Virus record (IMG/VR): IMGVR_UViG_3300037882_001492
Span: 1 to 64,000 of that record
Strand: one strand, 5' to 3'
Length of the DNA stretch: 64,000 bases
DNA from: a virus
Shown: one piece after another, positions 37,222 through 45,861 of the stretch
How positions within the stretch are numbered: position 1 is the stretch's first letter
Layout of the letters: every line of letters starts with the position of its first letter
Notes under the pieces: generated by a model
Databases searched by the model: none
What the model saw: only the letters and a program-made list of their open reading frames with translations
What the model was told of the DNA's origin: nothing
Made by a program: the position numbers and the translations under genes

Positions 37222-37509
37222 TTAAGGGAGGGGAGGAAGAACACCGGGATATTTTATAAAAGCAACCACCCATTGAAGCATATCAACTATCCAAAAGATA
37301 ATTCGATAAACGAAATTCAATCCCCAAGGTGCATAAAGGTCACCCGATTCTTCTGTTGACGGTACATCAAATTGCCCAATCGAAGCATAACCTTTAGGTG
37401 TTGTATCTTCATAAACATTATTAGTTTGTTTATATGAAACTCTTTTCACAAATGGAAGGTATTGTGAAATTATATTAATTAACCGCGTATTGAAAGGAAT
37501 ATTATACAT
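37222..37509 (-). CDS. Small protein with hydrophobic C-terminal span
   Basis: 95 residues. The N-terminal half is polar; residues 63-85 (FVYRIIFWIVDMLQWVVAF) are a membrane span, followed by PGVLPPLP. It starts 2 nt after the previous gene's stop. Unknown role. Confidence 0.5.
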   Translation of the reverse strand: MYNIPFNTRLINIISQYLPFVKRVSYKQTNNVYEDTTPKGYASIGQFDVPSTEESGDLYAPWGLNFVYRIIFWIVDMLQWVVAFIKYPGVLPPLP

Positions 37510-37510
37510 T

Positions 37511-38041
37511 TTATTGTTTTTTCATCCACAATTTAAATCCCATTCTCCAATTAAAACCATATTTATAAGATGGTGGGAAATTGGATGCATATAGTTCATG
37601 TTTATAATACGGTGGCAAGTAATAATTAGGTTGAAAATTTCCTCTTACCATTTGAATATTACCGTTTGTCCCCTCAATTTCAATTAAAAAAGGATCGTTC
37701 TCACTTGCAACAATATTTGAAGGAAGCAAATTGAAGTCTCTTGGAACCCAGGTGTTATTGCCTATTAACAAGACTTTCTCTTGAAAAACAATTGGTCGGT
37801 TCCCGCTAGGGCCAAGACCTTTTCTTATTCTAACTATCACACTTCCAGGAACATAAACATAAAAAGACAACTCTAATTTTGCTAGAACACCATCTGATTC
37901 AACAATTACTTGTTGTTGAACATCGTGGTAAACACACATGATTCCAGCATTTTTTTTAGGAGAATGTTGGTCCATGTAAAAAGAATCTTGTTCCGGGGCA
38001 GTAAACAAGAACATCGAAAGTAAGAGAAAGATTTTTAACAT
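37511..38041 (-). CDS. Secreted/exported protein with signal peptide
   Basis: 176 residues from ATG 38041; the longer frame would cover tRNA-Pro. Signal peptide MLKIFLLLSMFLFTAP, then a beta-rich mature domain (VQQQVIVESDGVLAKLELSFYVYVP) and a Tyr/Pro-rich end. It would be exported or surface-exposed. Function unknown. Confidence 0.55.
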   Translation of the reverse strand: MLKIFLLLSMFLFTAPEQDSFYMDQHSPKKNAGIMCVYHDVQQQVIVESDGVLAKLELSFYVYVPGSVIVRIRKGLGPSGNRPIVFQEKVLLIGNNTWVPRDFNLLPSNIVASENDPFLIEIEGTNGNIQMVRGNFQPNYYLPPYYKHELYASNFPPSYKYGFNWRMGFKLWMKKQ

Positions 38042-38049
38042 TTTTTTTA

Positions 38050-38123
38050 TGGTCAGAGTAGAAGGAATCGAACCTTCGCTACAAGTTCCCAAAACTGGTG
38101 TGCTACCATTATACCATACCCTG
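38050..38123 (-). tRNA. tRNA-Pro (anticodon TGG)
   Basis: Acceptor CAGGGTA/TACTCTG, anticodon loop TTTGGGA on CCAGT/ACTTG with one mismatch, T arm GAAGG-TTCGATT-CCTTC, encoded CCA. Confidence 0.75.
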
Positions 38124-38127
38124 TTAT

Positions 38128-38367
38128 TTATTTATTCTCGTAATGATGAATTCTGTGGCAATTAGAACACAAAACTTCACACTTTTCAATTTCTTTTAAT
38201 ATTTTACTTTCCGCCCATCCAGCGCGTTGTATCTCTGAAATACCTATTGACTTTTCTCTAATGTGGTGAAAATCTAAGACCCTAAAATCATCATTTCCAC
38301 AGCGGACACAACTTTTTGTTTTTTTTATATTTGTAATGAACTCCCTAATTTTCTTCCGCCTAGTCAT
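38128..38367 (-). CDS. Short HNH endonuclease
   Basis: 79 residues. CVRCGNDDFRVLDFHHIREK and CEVLCSNCHRIHHYENK contain both CxxC pairs and the HH/N-H core, so the HNH domain is complete but lacks an extra DNA-binding domain. It sits beside tRNA-Pro, as its relative at 25970 sits in the tRNA array. TATAAT lies 7 nt before the ATG. Confidence 0.7.
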   Translation of the reverse strand: MTRRKKIREFITNIKKTKSCVRCGNDDFRVLDFHHIREKSIGISEIQRAGWAESKILKEIEKCEVLCSNCHRIHHYENK

Positions 38368-38447
38368 TCACTTTATTATACTTAAAAGACAACGATTTTG
38401 TAATAGTGCGACAGAGAATATTAAATATTCATTAAACTTTCGTTTCA

Positions 38448-40256
38448 CTATGCTTTTAAAACTCTATACCACACCACTATATGACCAAAAGCATTAGTGG
38501 TAGATTCAGTTGCAGAATATTTCAATGCGGTATTGTCTGATAGGGAAACCCCATGAAAATTAGAAGATACAATATGTTGAATTGCCGTCGCATACGATAT
38601 AGCAATTACAAGTCTATTTGCTATAGTGTCGTTACCGTCGGTTAAAAATAAAGCTCCGGTAACAGTTCCGGTACCGTAAATCACCAATTCTGCATTGTAT
38701 ACTACAATTTTATATCCAGCGCCAGGGGCATCAACTAAAGTTGCATTAGAAACAGGAAAGCTTCCGGCAGCACTTAAAGCAACATAAGCATAATTTAAAC
38801 CAGAACTTGATCTAACTGATACTTGCCCCCCTGGTAAACTTGAACTGCTAATACCAGTTAAATTAACTTCTACTGATGCGGCACTATCCCAACTAACAGG
38901 AACAGTTTCCCCGTCTAGAGTTACTTTAACATCAGCAGAGTTATAACCAGACACCCCAACAGTACCGTCAACAGTTAATGATCCTTCATTATCAATAACC
39001 GGTACTGATCCTGTAATTGAAACTCCTTCACCATCTAAAGTAACTTTAACATCCGCAGTATTATAACCGGATACCCCAACAACTTCACTATCCAGAGTTA
39101 CTTTAACATCAGCAGAGTTATAACCAGATACCCCAACAGTACCGTCAACAGTTAAAGAACCACCATTATCAGTAACAGGAATAGTTTCACCGTCTAAAGT
39201 AACTTTAACATCAGCAGAATTGTATCCCGAAACTCCGATATTAACTCCTGGATCAATAGAAGAAACTCCAACTTTATTAATGTTTACGACTGTGCTTCCA
39301 CCGCTTTGTTCATTAGCGTTATACACAATTAATCCAACAACCCCACCAATAGAACTAACATTAACAGAACTGGCATTTATTCCACCAGGAGCAGTTCCAG
39401 ATACCGCGCCGGATAAAGAAACATTGTTTACGGTTACTGACTCCCCATCTAAAGTAACTTTAACATCAGCGGAATCATATCCAGAAACCCCAAAAGTTCC
39501 ACCGTTCAAAGACACTCCTATAGTTTCACCGTCTAGAGTTACTTTAACATCAGCAGAGTTATAACCAGACACTCCTACAATTCCATCAACAGTTAAAGAG
39601 CCGCCGTTATCGGTAACAGGAACAGTTTCACCGTCTAAAGTTATTTTAACATCAGCAGAATTATACCCTGAAACTGCAACAATTTCACTATCAAGAGTAA
39701 CCTTAACATCCGCAGAATTATAACCCGACACTCCAATCGTCCCATCAACAGTTAAAGAACCACCATTATCCGTAACTGCAACAGTTTCACCGTCTAAAGT
39801 TATTTTAACATCGGCAGAATCATAACCAGAAACACCAACTTTATTAGAAACAGTAACCGCTCCACCAGTTCCGGTACTTCCCGATTCGTTAGCATTGAAT
39901 ACAATTAACCCAGCAACACCGTTTACTGAACTTAAATTAGCTTGGTATAGTGTTGACCCACCACTACCATGCAGCCCGGAAACAGACACAGAAGAATATG
40001 AAGTTCCATTTCCTCCTGTAATTTCACCAGGATTGCTTATATGAACCACTAATGATCCGCCAGTAGAGGATAAATCTCCACCAGACCCTCTTACAATTAC
40101 ACGGCCATCCCAAGGATTATTAGATCCAGACGGATCAACAATTACAATCGCACTTACAGTACCACTAACTCCCGTCGAACCACCACCGCCACCACCGCCA
40201 CTTGTGGAAACCCCGTCGCATATCCCCTCACCTGTTGGAGTTTGAAATAAACCCAT
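38448..40256 (-). CDS. Repeat-rich virion surface/fibre protein
   Basis: 602 residues, Gly/Ser/Thr/Val-rich. A poly-Gly segment lies near residue 22. About nine copies of GVSGYNSADVKVTLDGE occur, several extended by TVPVTDNGGSLTVDGTV, giving a beta-repeat shaft. The C-terminal 120 residues are non-repetitive (VSNATLVDAPGAGYKIVVYNAELVIY). The next gene upstream encodes a small virion-like protein. CTAAATAC lies 5 nt before the ATG. Probably a tail fibre or capsid decoration fibre. Confidence 0.6.
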   Translation of the reverse strand: MGLFQTPTGEGICDGVSTSGGGGGGGSTGVSGTVSAIVIVDPSGSNNPWDGRVIVRGSGGDLSSTGGSLVVHISNPGEITGGNGTSYSSVSVSGLHGSGGSTLYQANLSSVNGVAGLIVFNANESGSTGTGGAVTVSNKVGVSGYDSADVKITLDGETVAVTDNGGSLTVDGTIGVSGYNSADVKVTLDSEIVAVSGYNSADVKITLDGETVPVTDNGGSLTVDGIVGVSGYNSADVKVTLDGETIGVSLNGGTFGVSGYDSADVKVTLDGESVTVNNVSLSGAVSGTAPGGINASSVNVSSIGGVVGLIVYNANEQSGGSTVVNINKVGVSSIDPGVNIGVSGYNSADVKVTLDGETIPVTDNGGSLTVDGTVGVSGYNSADVKVTLDSEVVGVSGYNTADVKVTLDGEGVSITGSVPVIDNEGSLTVDGTVGVSGYNSADVKVTLDGETVPVSWDSAASVEVNLTGISSSSLPGGQVSVRSSSGLNYAYVALSAAGSFPVSNATLVDAPGAGYKIVVYNAELVIYGTGTVTGALFLTDGNDTIANRLVIAISYATAIQHIVSSNFHGVSLSDNTALKYSATESTTNAFGHIVVWYRVLKA

Positions 40257-40265
40257 TCAAAGTAT

Positions 40266-40685
40266 TTAGTCTATTTCTGTAATAGTATAAATAACTCCCA
40301 CTTTTCCACCTACAGCACCAGCACCAGTAATGGAGGCATTAATCGCTTTATTAGTGCCACCATTAAAAGGAATTTCAAGAACAATGTTTTTATTATCAAT
40401 AAAACCATTTCCTGAATTAAAAGTAGTACCTGTGTACATTACGACAGAATCAGCATTTTGAACTGCAATATCCATAGATCCAGCCGATGAAACTGATATA
40501 GAAAAACCCCAAATATTGTAACGCAAATTTGCGCCAGGAACGGGTAAAATGGCTGTAACCCCTGACGCGATAACGCTAACCGCTGAATAAGACAAAAATT
40601 GTCTATTTTTTTGATTTCCAGGTGCGTTTCCTAGTGAGCTACCAAAAGAACTTGCAGCAAGATTATAGGGACTTACAGATACCAT
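40266..40685 (-). CDS. Small virion-like (decoration) protein
   Basis: 139 residues, Ala/Ser/Gly/Val-rich, beta-type (VSVIASGVTAILPVPGANL, GAVGGKVGVIYTITEID). Its style matches the C-terminus of the fibre protein. CTATATAA lies 5 nt before the ATG (late-gene element). No family recognised. Confidence 0.5.
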   Translation of the reverse strand: MVSVSPYNLAASSFGSSLGNAPGNQKNRQFLSYSAVSVIASGVTAILPVPGANLRYNIWGFSISVSSAGSMDIAVQNADSVVMYTGTTFNSGNGFIDNKNIVLEIPFNGGTNKAINASITGAGAVGGKVGVIYTITEID

Positions 40686-40734
40686 TTATATTATATAGCA
40701 TTAATTCCTGCCATTAAAAATAAAGATACTAAAG

Positions 40735-40744
40735 TATATAAATA
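40735..40744 (+). promoter_or_regulatory. T4-type late promoter box
   Basis: TATATAAATA includes the exact T4 late consensus TATAAATA (40737-40744). The PAS-domain gene starts at 40756. Confidence 0.6.
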
Positions 40745-40755
40745 GGAACTTTAAT

Positions 40756-41340
40756 ATGTTGCGAAACACAGTTGATGAAAACTTAAAAATCCTTGATATT
40801 TTATGGGATTCAGCCGAAATTGGTTTAGCATTAGTAAATCAAGACGGTAAATTTCTTAGAGTTAATCCAAAGTTTTGTACAATGTTGGAATACACGGAAG
40901 GAGAGTTATTAGATAAAACCTTCCATTCTGTCACGCATCCAGATGATTTAACAGCCGACATAAACGCAGCAAAAGAGGTTTCAGACGGTAAAAGAGACAG
41001 TTATATAATGTTTAAAAGATATATCCCAAAAACAGGAGATTGTATAATTTGGGCTAAACTACATGTCGAACCTATTAAACAACAAGATGGAAACTTCTTA
41101 TATTTCTTAAGTCAAACAAGTGAATTTGCAGTTCAAGAACGAATAATTTCTACAAAAGTTGTTAAACCAGAAGAGATTGGAATAATGGATATCGTTAAAT
41201 TCCTCCTAAAACGATGGAAGATCGTCATTGCGGTTATTTCAATGACGATCTCTTTAGTTTATGGCGCTAGTGTATTCTATAACAAACTAAACACCGTTAT
41301 TGACGATCACTCAAGACCCACTCACATTGAATCCAAGTAA
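40756..41340 (+). CDS. PAS-domain membrane protein
   Basis: 194 residues. A PAS fold spans about 12-130: ILWDSAEIGLALVNQDGKFLRVN, FCTMLEYTEGELLDKTFHSVTHPDDL, GDCIIWAKLHVEPIKQQDGN. It is followed by a single membrane span (about 160-180, IVIAVISMTISLVYGASVF) and a short tail. A sensory PAS without kinase or cyclase output is unusual in a phage. It runs rightward behind a TATAAATA box, and its 3' end overlaps the Clp-like gene by 30 nt. Confidence 0.7.
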   Translation: MLRNTVDENLKILDILWDSAEIGLALVNQDGKFLRVNPKFCTMLEYTEGELLDKTFHSVTHPDDLTADINAAKEVSDGKRDSYIMFKRYIPKTGDCIIWAKLHVEPIKQQDGNFLYFLSQTSEFAVQERIISTKVVKPEEIGIMDIVKFLLKRWKIVIAVISMTISLVYGASVFYNKLNTVIDDHSRPTHIESK

Positions 41341-42609
41341 TTTCTTGTTTTCATAAAGCGGAATCATACTCTTGGTTTTAGCAGGAAGTTTCTTTTCAAG
41401 AGAGTATTCAGCCAATTTCAAACAAACATTGTTTTTAATAAATCTTCGAATATTTCTTGCTCCATATTCTTCCGAATAAGAGTTTTCAACAACATAATCT
41501 ATTAAATCAGAATCAATGTTTACAGAAGTAGGAAGTTCTTTCTCTAAGTGAAGTTTGGCAATTGCAAAAGCATCTTCTTTTGAAAGTTGTCTAAAGTGAA
41601 TAATCTTATCAAATCTGTTGATTAACTCAGGAGCAAAGTCTTTCTTAATTGCTTCATCAATAACTTCTCTACCGTTCACTTCATTGGCATTCTTGACGAA
41701 TCCAATCTCTTTCTTATTCTTCTTATCCAACATATCTTTTACACCAATATTAGATGTAAAGATAAAGATTGATTTGGTAAAATCATGTGTTGCACTCTTG
41801 TTGTCAGTAATCTTACCTGAATCTAAGATTCCAAGAAGTAATTGTTGTAATCTTTCTGATGCTTTTTCAAACTCATCAAATACGATTACCCATTCATTTG
41901 ACTTCTCTGATAAAGTCGAAATAAACGACTTCTCATCATGTCCAATATATCCAGGAGGGCTTCCTAAGAGTTTATTCTGTTCATGTGCTGTAGCATATTC
42001 ACCACAGTTTACAATATAAATTCGTTCTGGGTCATCCAGGAAATACTTGGCAACCATTTTAGCGGTTTCAGTTTTTCCTATTCCAGTAGACCCTACAAAC
42101 AATGCTGAAATCATTGGCGAAAAGTCTGTTGCCTTTAATTTCAGTAAATCAGTAATCTCTGTCAAGGCTTCCGCTTGACCAATAACATTCTGATTAAGGA
42201 CAGTAACCAAAGACTCAAAGAACTTACTATTCTTCTTCTTAGTCTTGGTTTCCTTTTGAGCAGATTTGGCTTCTGCAAACAGACTTGTTCTCTCTCTATG
42301 ATTATAGGTCATAGCGAAAGTTTCAACCGCTAATGCAGGATAAATCTCACAAATCTCATGGTAAATAGCCTCATCAATCTTTTCTTTACCAGTCCTAATT
42401 ACAAGATCGTCGCAAATTCTAGTGACATAATCCACATAGGTCTTAAGCGTATCTTCTTTGACTAGCATTAATAACATTTCGTAATAAGCAGTAAACTCAG
42501 CAAGAGTTAAAGCTTTGATTTTTACAAATTTGTTAGCAGTTTCGTCAGGAATGATGTAGTTTACGGCGTTAGTTGGTGTTTTGGAGGTCTTCGAAGGTGA
42601 ATTTTTCAT
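41311..42609 (-). CDS. Clp/HSP100-like AAA+ ATPase
   Basis: 432 residues. One AAA+ module of ClpA/B D2 type: Walker A GSTGIGKTETAK (173-184), pore loop GYIG (220-223), Walker B VIVFDEFEKA (241-250), sensor IFTSN, INRFD and C-terminal SEEYGARNIRRFI. The N-terminal 25-105 (IKALTLAEFTAYYEMLLML...) resembles the T4-like baseplate hub assembly domain. It may remodel virion or host proteins. The start overlaps the next gene by 41 nt. Confidence 0.7.
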   Translation of the reverse strand: MKNSPSKTSKTPTNAVNYIIPDETANKFVKIKALTLAEFTAYYEMLLMLVKEDTLKTYVDYVTRICDDLVIRTGKEKIDEAIYHEICEIYPALAVETFAMTYNHRERTSLFAEAKSAQKETKTKKKNSKFFESLVTVLNQNVIGQAEALTEITDLLKLKATDFSPMISALFVGSTGIGKTETAKMVAKYFLDDPERIYIVNCGEYATAHEQNKLLGSPPGYIGHDEKSFISTLSEKSNEWVIVFDEFEKASERLQQLLLGILDSGKITDNKSATHDFTKSIFIFTSNIGVKDMLDKKNKKEIGFVKNANEVNGREVIDEAIKKDFAPELINRFDKIIHFRQLSKEDAFAIAKLHLEKELPTSVNIDSDLIDYVVENSYSEEYGARNIRRFIKNNVCLKLAEYSLEKKLPAKTKSMIPLYENKKLLGFNVSGS

Positions 42610-42901
42610 TTGCGTTTACAGGTTTTCCTTTCGATTGCACTTCAATTTCTTTAATAGCAATCTTAGCAGAAATTTCAATAAGTTTTAAAATCTTGTCATT
42701 TACATTGTGAACTGATTCCAAGCATTTAACAATACATTGGGCATAATCTACAATAGAAGTTTCTTTTAGCTTCTCTTCAAATCTTTTAATAGTTTCATAG
42801 ATTTGCTTGCGATCTTCTTTGCAATCATCAATCAATTCAGTAATAATCTTTTCAATTCGATTCTGGTTCAGACGGCTTTTCTTAGGTTGATAGTTTCCCA
42901 T
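42569..42901 (-). CDS. Hypothetical helical protein
   Basis: 110 residues, highly helical and charged (RIEKIITELIDDCKEDRKQIYETIKRFEEKL), likely coiled coil. Its last 41 nt overlap the ATPase start. Unknown function. Confidence 0.5.
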   Translation of the reverse strand: MGNYQPKKSRLNQNRIEKIITELIDDCKEDRKQIYETIKRFEEKLKETSIVDYAQCIVKCLESVHNVNDKILKLIEISAKIAIKEIEVQSKGKPVNANEKFTFEDLQNTN

Positions 42902-43299
42902 TAGAACATTGGTTTAAAGTTTTTAACTTTATCTTTGTGCGATTTGGTTGCATAACCACGCTGTTCTTTACCTTTCTCTTCATAACCTTTTGTCTTTTGC
43001 AAATGGGCGCTACCGTGTTTAGTTTGAGTTCTCTTTGAATAAGATTCAATCTCTGATAATGGAGTTGTTGCAGGAAATCCTTTTACAACTTTATCTGTTG
43101 ATTTCTCCCCCCAAGTTCCTTTTGTGATAACATAGATTCTATCCGATTCAGGAGTGGAAAATACAGTTCCGTAAGGTCTTTGTGCCATCGCATCTTTAAT
43201 TGATGGAAACGAAAGAATTTTAGACTTTTTAGGATCTAAAATTGCTTTTCTAGGACTAAAGCCAGTCTTTTTTGATTCGAATAATACGCCTCTTCTCAC
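42901..43299 (-). CDS. Basic hypothetical protein, GTG start
   Basis: 132 residues, basic and Ser/Thr/Lys-rich, starting MRRGVLFESKKTGFSPRKAIL, with RPYGTVFSTPESDRIYVITKGTWG and a Lys/Gly-rich tail. GTG start at 43299, 3 nt after CTAAATAA. Possibly a virion protein. Not recognised. Confidence 0.5.
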   Translation of the reverse strand: MRRGVLFESKKTGFSPRKAILDPKKSKILSFPSIKDAMAQRPYGTVFSTPESDRIYVITKGTWGEKSTDKVVKGFPATTPLSEIESYSKRTQTKHGSAHLQKTKGYEEKGKEQRGYATKSHKDKVKNFKPMF

Positions 43300-43329
43300 A
43301 CTTTATTTAGCACTACCAAGGAATCTATG

Positions 43330-43632
43330 TTATAGTTTCTTAACCATCGAACTAAAGTCTTCTAAATCTTTTTTCTTTTTAGTTTTCACAGAAAATTTAT
43401 CAGAAAAAGAGCCGTATAAGGAAGGAAGGTCGTCTTTCCTAACCGGAGCAGGCTTCCGCCTACATAGCCGCCCTAGCCACGAAAATACCCTAGAAACCGC
43501 AGCCCAAACCAACCATAAAAACGATCCAACAACTAACATAAACATGATCCCGGCAAAAAACGGGTTCACTTCGGCCACCGAAGCAATATAGCCTATGAAC
43601 AGAGTTAGAGCTACAAGGAAAAAAGTTTTCAT
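43330..43632 (-). CDS. Small membrane protein
   Basis: 100 residues. MKTFFLVALTLFIGYIASV and GIMFMLVVGSFLWLVWAAVSRVF are spans; the C-terminal half is Lys/Arg-rich. TATAAT lies 13 nt before the ATG. Unknown role. Confidence 0.5.
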   Translation of the reverse strand: MKTFFLVALTLFIGYIASVAEVNPFFAGIMFMLVVGSFLWLVWAAVSRVFSWLGRLCRRKPAPVRKDDLPSLYGSFSDKFSVKTKKKKDLEDFSSMVKKL

Positions 43633-43666
43633 GGATTCTTACTATATTATAGTCTAGGAGCGCCCA

Positions 43667-44647
43667 TTACAGAAGTGCTAATTCGCCTTTTGAAATCTTC
43701 TCAACAAGAATTGTTTCTAAGGCTTCTTTTCTATGCTTTGCCGAATCACCTTTAATAGAATACCATCCCTTTGTCGGCGAGACTACTGCACCGTCTTTCA
43801 TAAGAAGATCACATAAACCTACATTTCGATCAAGACCTTTATTGAAAATTAATCTGAAATCACATTCTTGATAAGGTGTGGAAACTTTATTCTTTTTGTT
43901 CTTAACTACACCTTCAATACCCATAGGTTTACCGTTCTCGTCTACTAAAGTTCCATTAGTTTTGCTTGATGCTGTCTCTAACGAAACTGCACAATAGTAT
44001 TCTAATGACTTTCCACCACCTGCTTTAGTTCTTGGATCGCCAAACATTACTCCAATCTTTGATCTAAATTGATTGATAATCAAGAGAGCAACATTGTATT
44101 TCTTAATAAAGGTATTAACTCTTCTTAAACATTGTCCTGTAATTTTGGCTCTTTGCGCTCCAATAATTATTCCATCGCTATCTTTAAGTTCGTCGGAAAG
44201 TTCTTTATTACATGGAGTAGTTCCGATAGAATCAAATCCAATTACAATAGGAGTCTCTGTATCATGCGAGCGAATCGCTAGAATGACTTTTTCAATAAAT
44301 GCAAAACAAGTCTCAATAGTCTCTGGTTCGCTATAAATTAGTTTAAAAGGATCAACTCCTAATTGACTAGCAAACTCTTTGTTATAAGCATGTTCATTAT
44401 CCACCATTACAGTATGATAACCCTTTGCTTGTGCACCTACAAACGCATGAGTTAAAAAAACTGTTTTAGCAGTTGAAGATTCCCCAAAGATTTCTGTGAT
44501 CCCTCCTATTGGATAACCGCCATCAAACCTTCCTGAAATAATCTTGTTTAATGCTAATGAACCAGAATCCACAAACTCTGAAACTGACTCATCTTCGCTT
44601 AAAACACACGCACCTTCTAAATCCTTAATAATATCCTGAATGCTCAT
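43667..44647 (-). CDS. uvsX: RecA/UvsX-type recombinase
   Basis: 326 residues. P-loop GESSTAKT (55-62, Ala in place of the usual Gly before Lys), Walker B IVIGFDSIGTTP, and the KxxGQCLRR/LLIINQFRSKIG region of RecA. It forms presynaptic filaments for recombination-dependent replication and repair in T4-like phages. TATAAT lies 7 nt before the ATG, so its mRNA may be leaderless. The small gene at 44656 ends in that promoter. Confidence 0.85.
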   Translation of the reverse strand: MSIQDIIKDLEGACVLSEDESVSEFVDSGSLALNKIISGRFDGGYPIGGITEIFGESSTAKTVFLTHAFVGAQAKGYHTVMVDNEHAYNKEFASQLGVDPFKLIYSEPETIETCFAFIEKVILAIRSHDTETPIVIGFDSIGTTPCNKELSDELKDSDGIIIGAQRAKITGQCLRRVNTFIKKYNVALLIINQFRSKIGVMFGDPRTKAGGGKSLEYYCAVSLETASSKTNGTLVDENGKPMGIEGVVKNKKNKVSTPYQECDFRLIFNKGLDRNVGLCDLLMKDGAVVSPTKGWYSIKGDSAKHRKEALETILVEKISKGELALL

Positions 44648-44655
44648 TCAGTATA

Positions 44656-44820
44656 TTATAGCGTATCTTTGTCGGTTTTAGAAGCCTTTTTCGTTGACTT
44701 TTTGTTGGATACATCGCGTACTTTATTTCCGCCGTCTTCCGGTTTGACTTCTACCTTAGACTCTTCTAGTTTTGCTTGTGCAGCAAGAATTCTTGCGGTT
44801 CTTCTATCTCGTAATCTCAT
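44656..44820 (-). CDS. 54-residue basic protein
   Basis: MRLRDRRTARILAAQAKLEE, then a Lys/Ser-rich tail ending in TDKDTL. CTAAATAA lies 3 nt before the ATG, and the stop lies within the UvsX promoter. Probably expressed just ahead of recombinase. Unknown function. Confidence 0.5.
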   Translation of the reverse strand: MRLRDRRTARILAAQAKLEESKVEVKPEDGGNKVRDVSNKKSTKKASKTDKDTL

Positions 44821-44823
44821 GTC

Positions 44824-45861
44824 TTATTTAGTCTTTTCGTGTTGTTCTTTAATCCAATTATAAGTTTTATATAAACCACTAAACAAATTAATTTTAGGCT
44901 CCCAACCTATTTCTGTTCGAACTATAGTATTGTCAGAGTTTCTTCCTCTAACTCCTATTGGACCATCTATATGTTTTATATTAATATCAAAATCCGAAAT
45001 TACAGAAAGGTCATCAACTAAATCATTTATTGAAACCATTTCTTCTGAACCGATATTATAAGGACCAACTTTATCAGATGCCATTAACGCTTGAATTCCC
45101 TCTAAACAATCTTCAATATACAAGAAAGATCTTGTCTGCTCACCGTCTCCCCAAACTTCGATTTCACAATAATCTCTGTATCCTCTGCTTCCTTCATGTT
45201 TGACAGCTTCAACAACTTTGCGGCATAAGGCAGCAGGAGCTTTTTCTTTTCCGCCTTTCCATGCTCCTTCCGGGCCATAAACATTATGAAGTCTTGCAAT
45301 TTTAATATTTAAACCAATATTTCTTTTTGCAGCCAAATAAAGTCTTTCAGAAAACAATTTCTCCCATCCATATTCTGAATCAGGGTTTGCGGGATAAGCA
45401 GAGTCTTCTTTACAGTTTGGGTTATTCGGGTCTTCTTGATTTTCTTTTGGGTAAATACAGGCCGAAGAGGAATAAAACACTTTAGTATGTTTTTGTAATC
45501 CATGCTTTTCAATTAATCGTAATAAATTCAAATTAATTGCCGCCGAATTACACATAATGTTAAAATCGTTATCCCCTGTAAAGATGTACCCGGCTCCCCC
45601 CATATCAGCCGCTAACTGATAAATTTCTAATGGACGATATCTCTCTAAAAACTCTGAGAGATAAGATGGATTTTCGGCAAGGTTTTCTATAACATATTCA
45701 TTGCAATAATTCGATGCAGCGGCATATTCACACTTATTTTTTATATCAAATACAATAACATATTTTCCTTGTTGTTTTAATCTACGAGCAAGATGGTGTC
45801 CAATAAACCCGGCCCCACCTAATACAAATACCACATTATCCAATTTGCTTGATGAAATCAT
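44824..45861 (-). CDS. GDP-mannose 3,5-epimerase-like sugar epimerase
   Basis: 345 residues, extended SDR fold. NAD-binding GGAGFIG (15-21), LAADMGGAGYI (83-93) as in GDP-mannose epimerases, active-site YGWEK (Y164, K168), and a C-terminal RGRNSDNTIVR. It likely interconverts GDP-sugars for a glycan. It heads the glycan locus on its right, and its start overlaps the glycosyltransferase at 45836. Confidence 0.7.
   Translation of the reverse strand: MISSSKLDNVVFVLGGAGFIGHHLARRLKQQGKYVIVFDIKNKCEYAAASNYCNEYVIENLAENPSYLSEFLERYRPLEIYQLAADMGGAGYIFTGDNDFNIMCNSAAINLNLLRLIEKHGLQKHTKVFYSSSACIYPKENQEDPNNPNCKEDSAYPANPDSEYGWEKLFSERLYLAAKRNIGLNIKIARLHNVYGPEGAWKGGKEKAPAALCRKVVEAVKHEGSRGYRDYCEIEVWGDGEQTRSFLYIEDCLEGIQALMASDKVGPYNIGSEEMVSINDLVDDLSVISDFDINIKHIDGPIGVRGRNSDNTIVRTEIGWEPKINLFSGLYKTYNWIKEQHEKTK

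Noticed and set aside
37511-38092. Longer version of the secreted protein starting at 38092.
   Set aside because: The extra codons lie inside tRNA-Pro; the signal peptide starts at 38041.
38448-40256. CRISPR array.
   Set aside because: The repeats are in-frame coding repeats of a Gly/Ser/Val protein with variable spacing, not repeat-spacer units; no cas gene is present.
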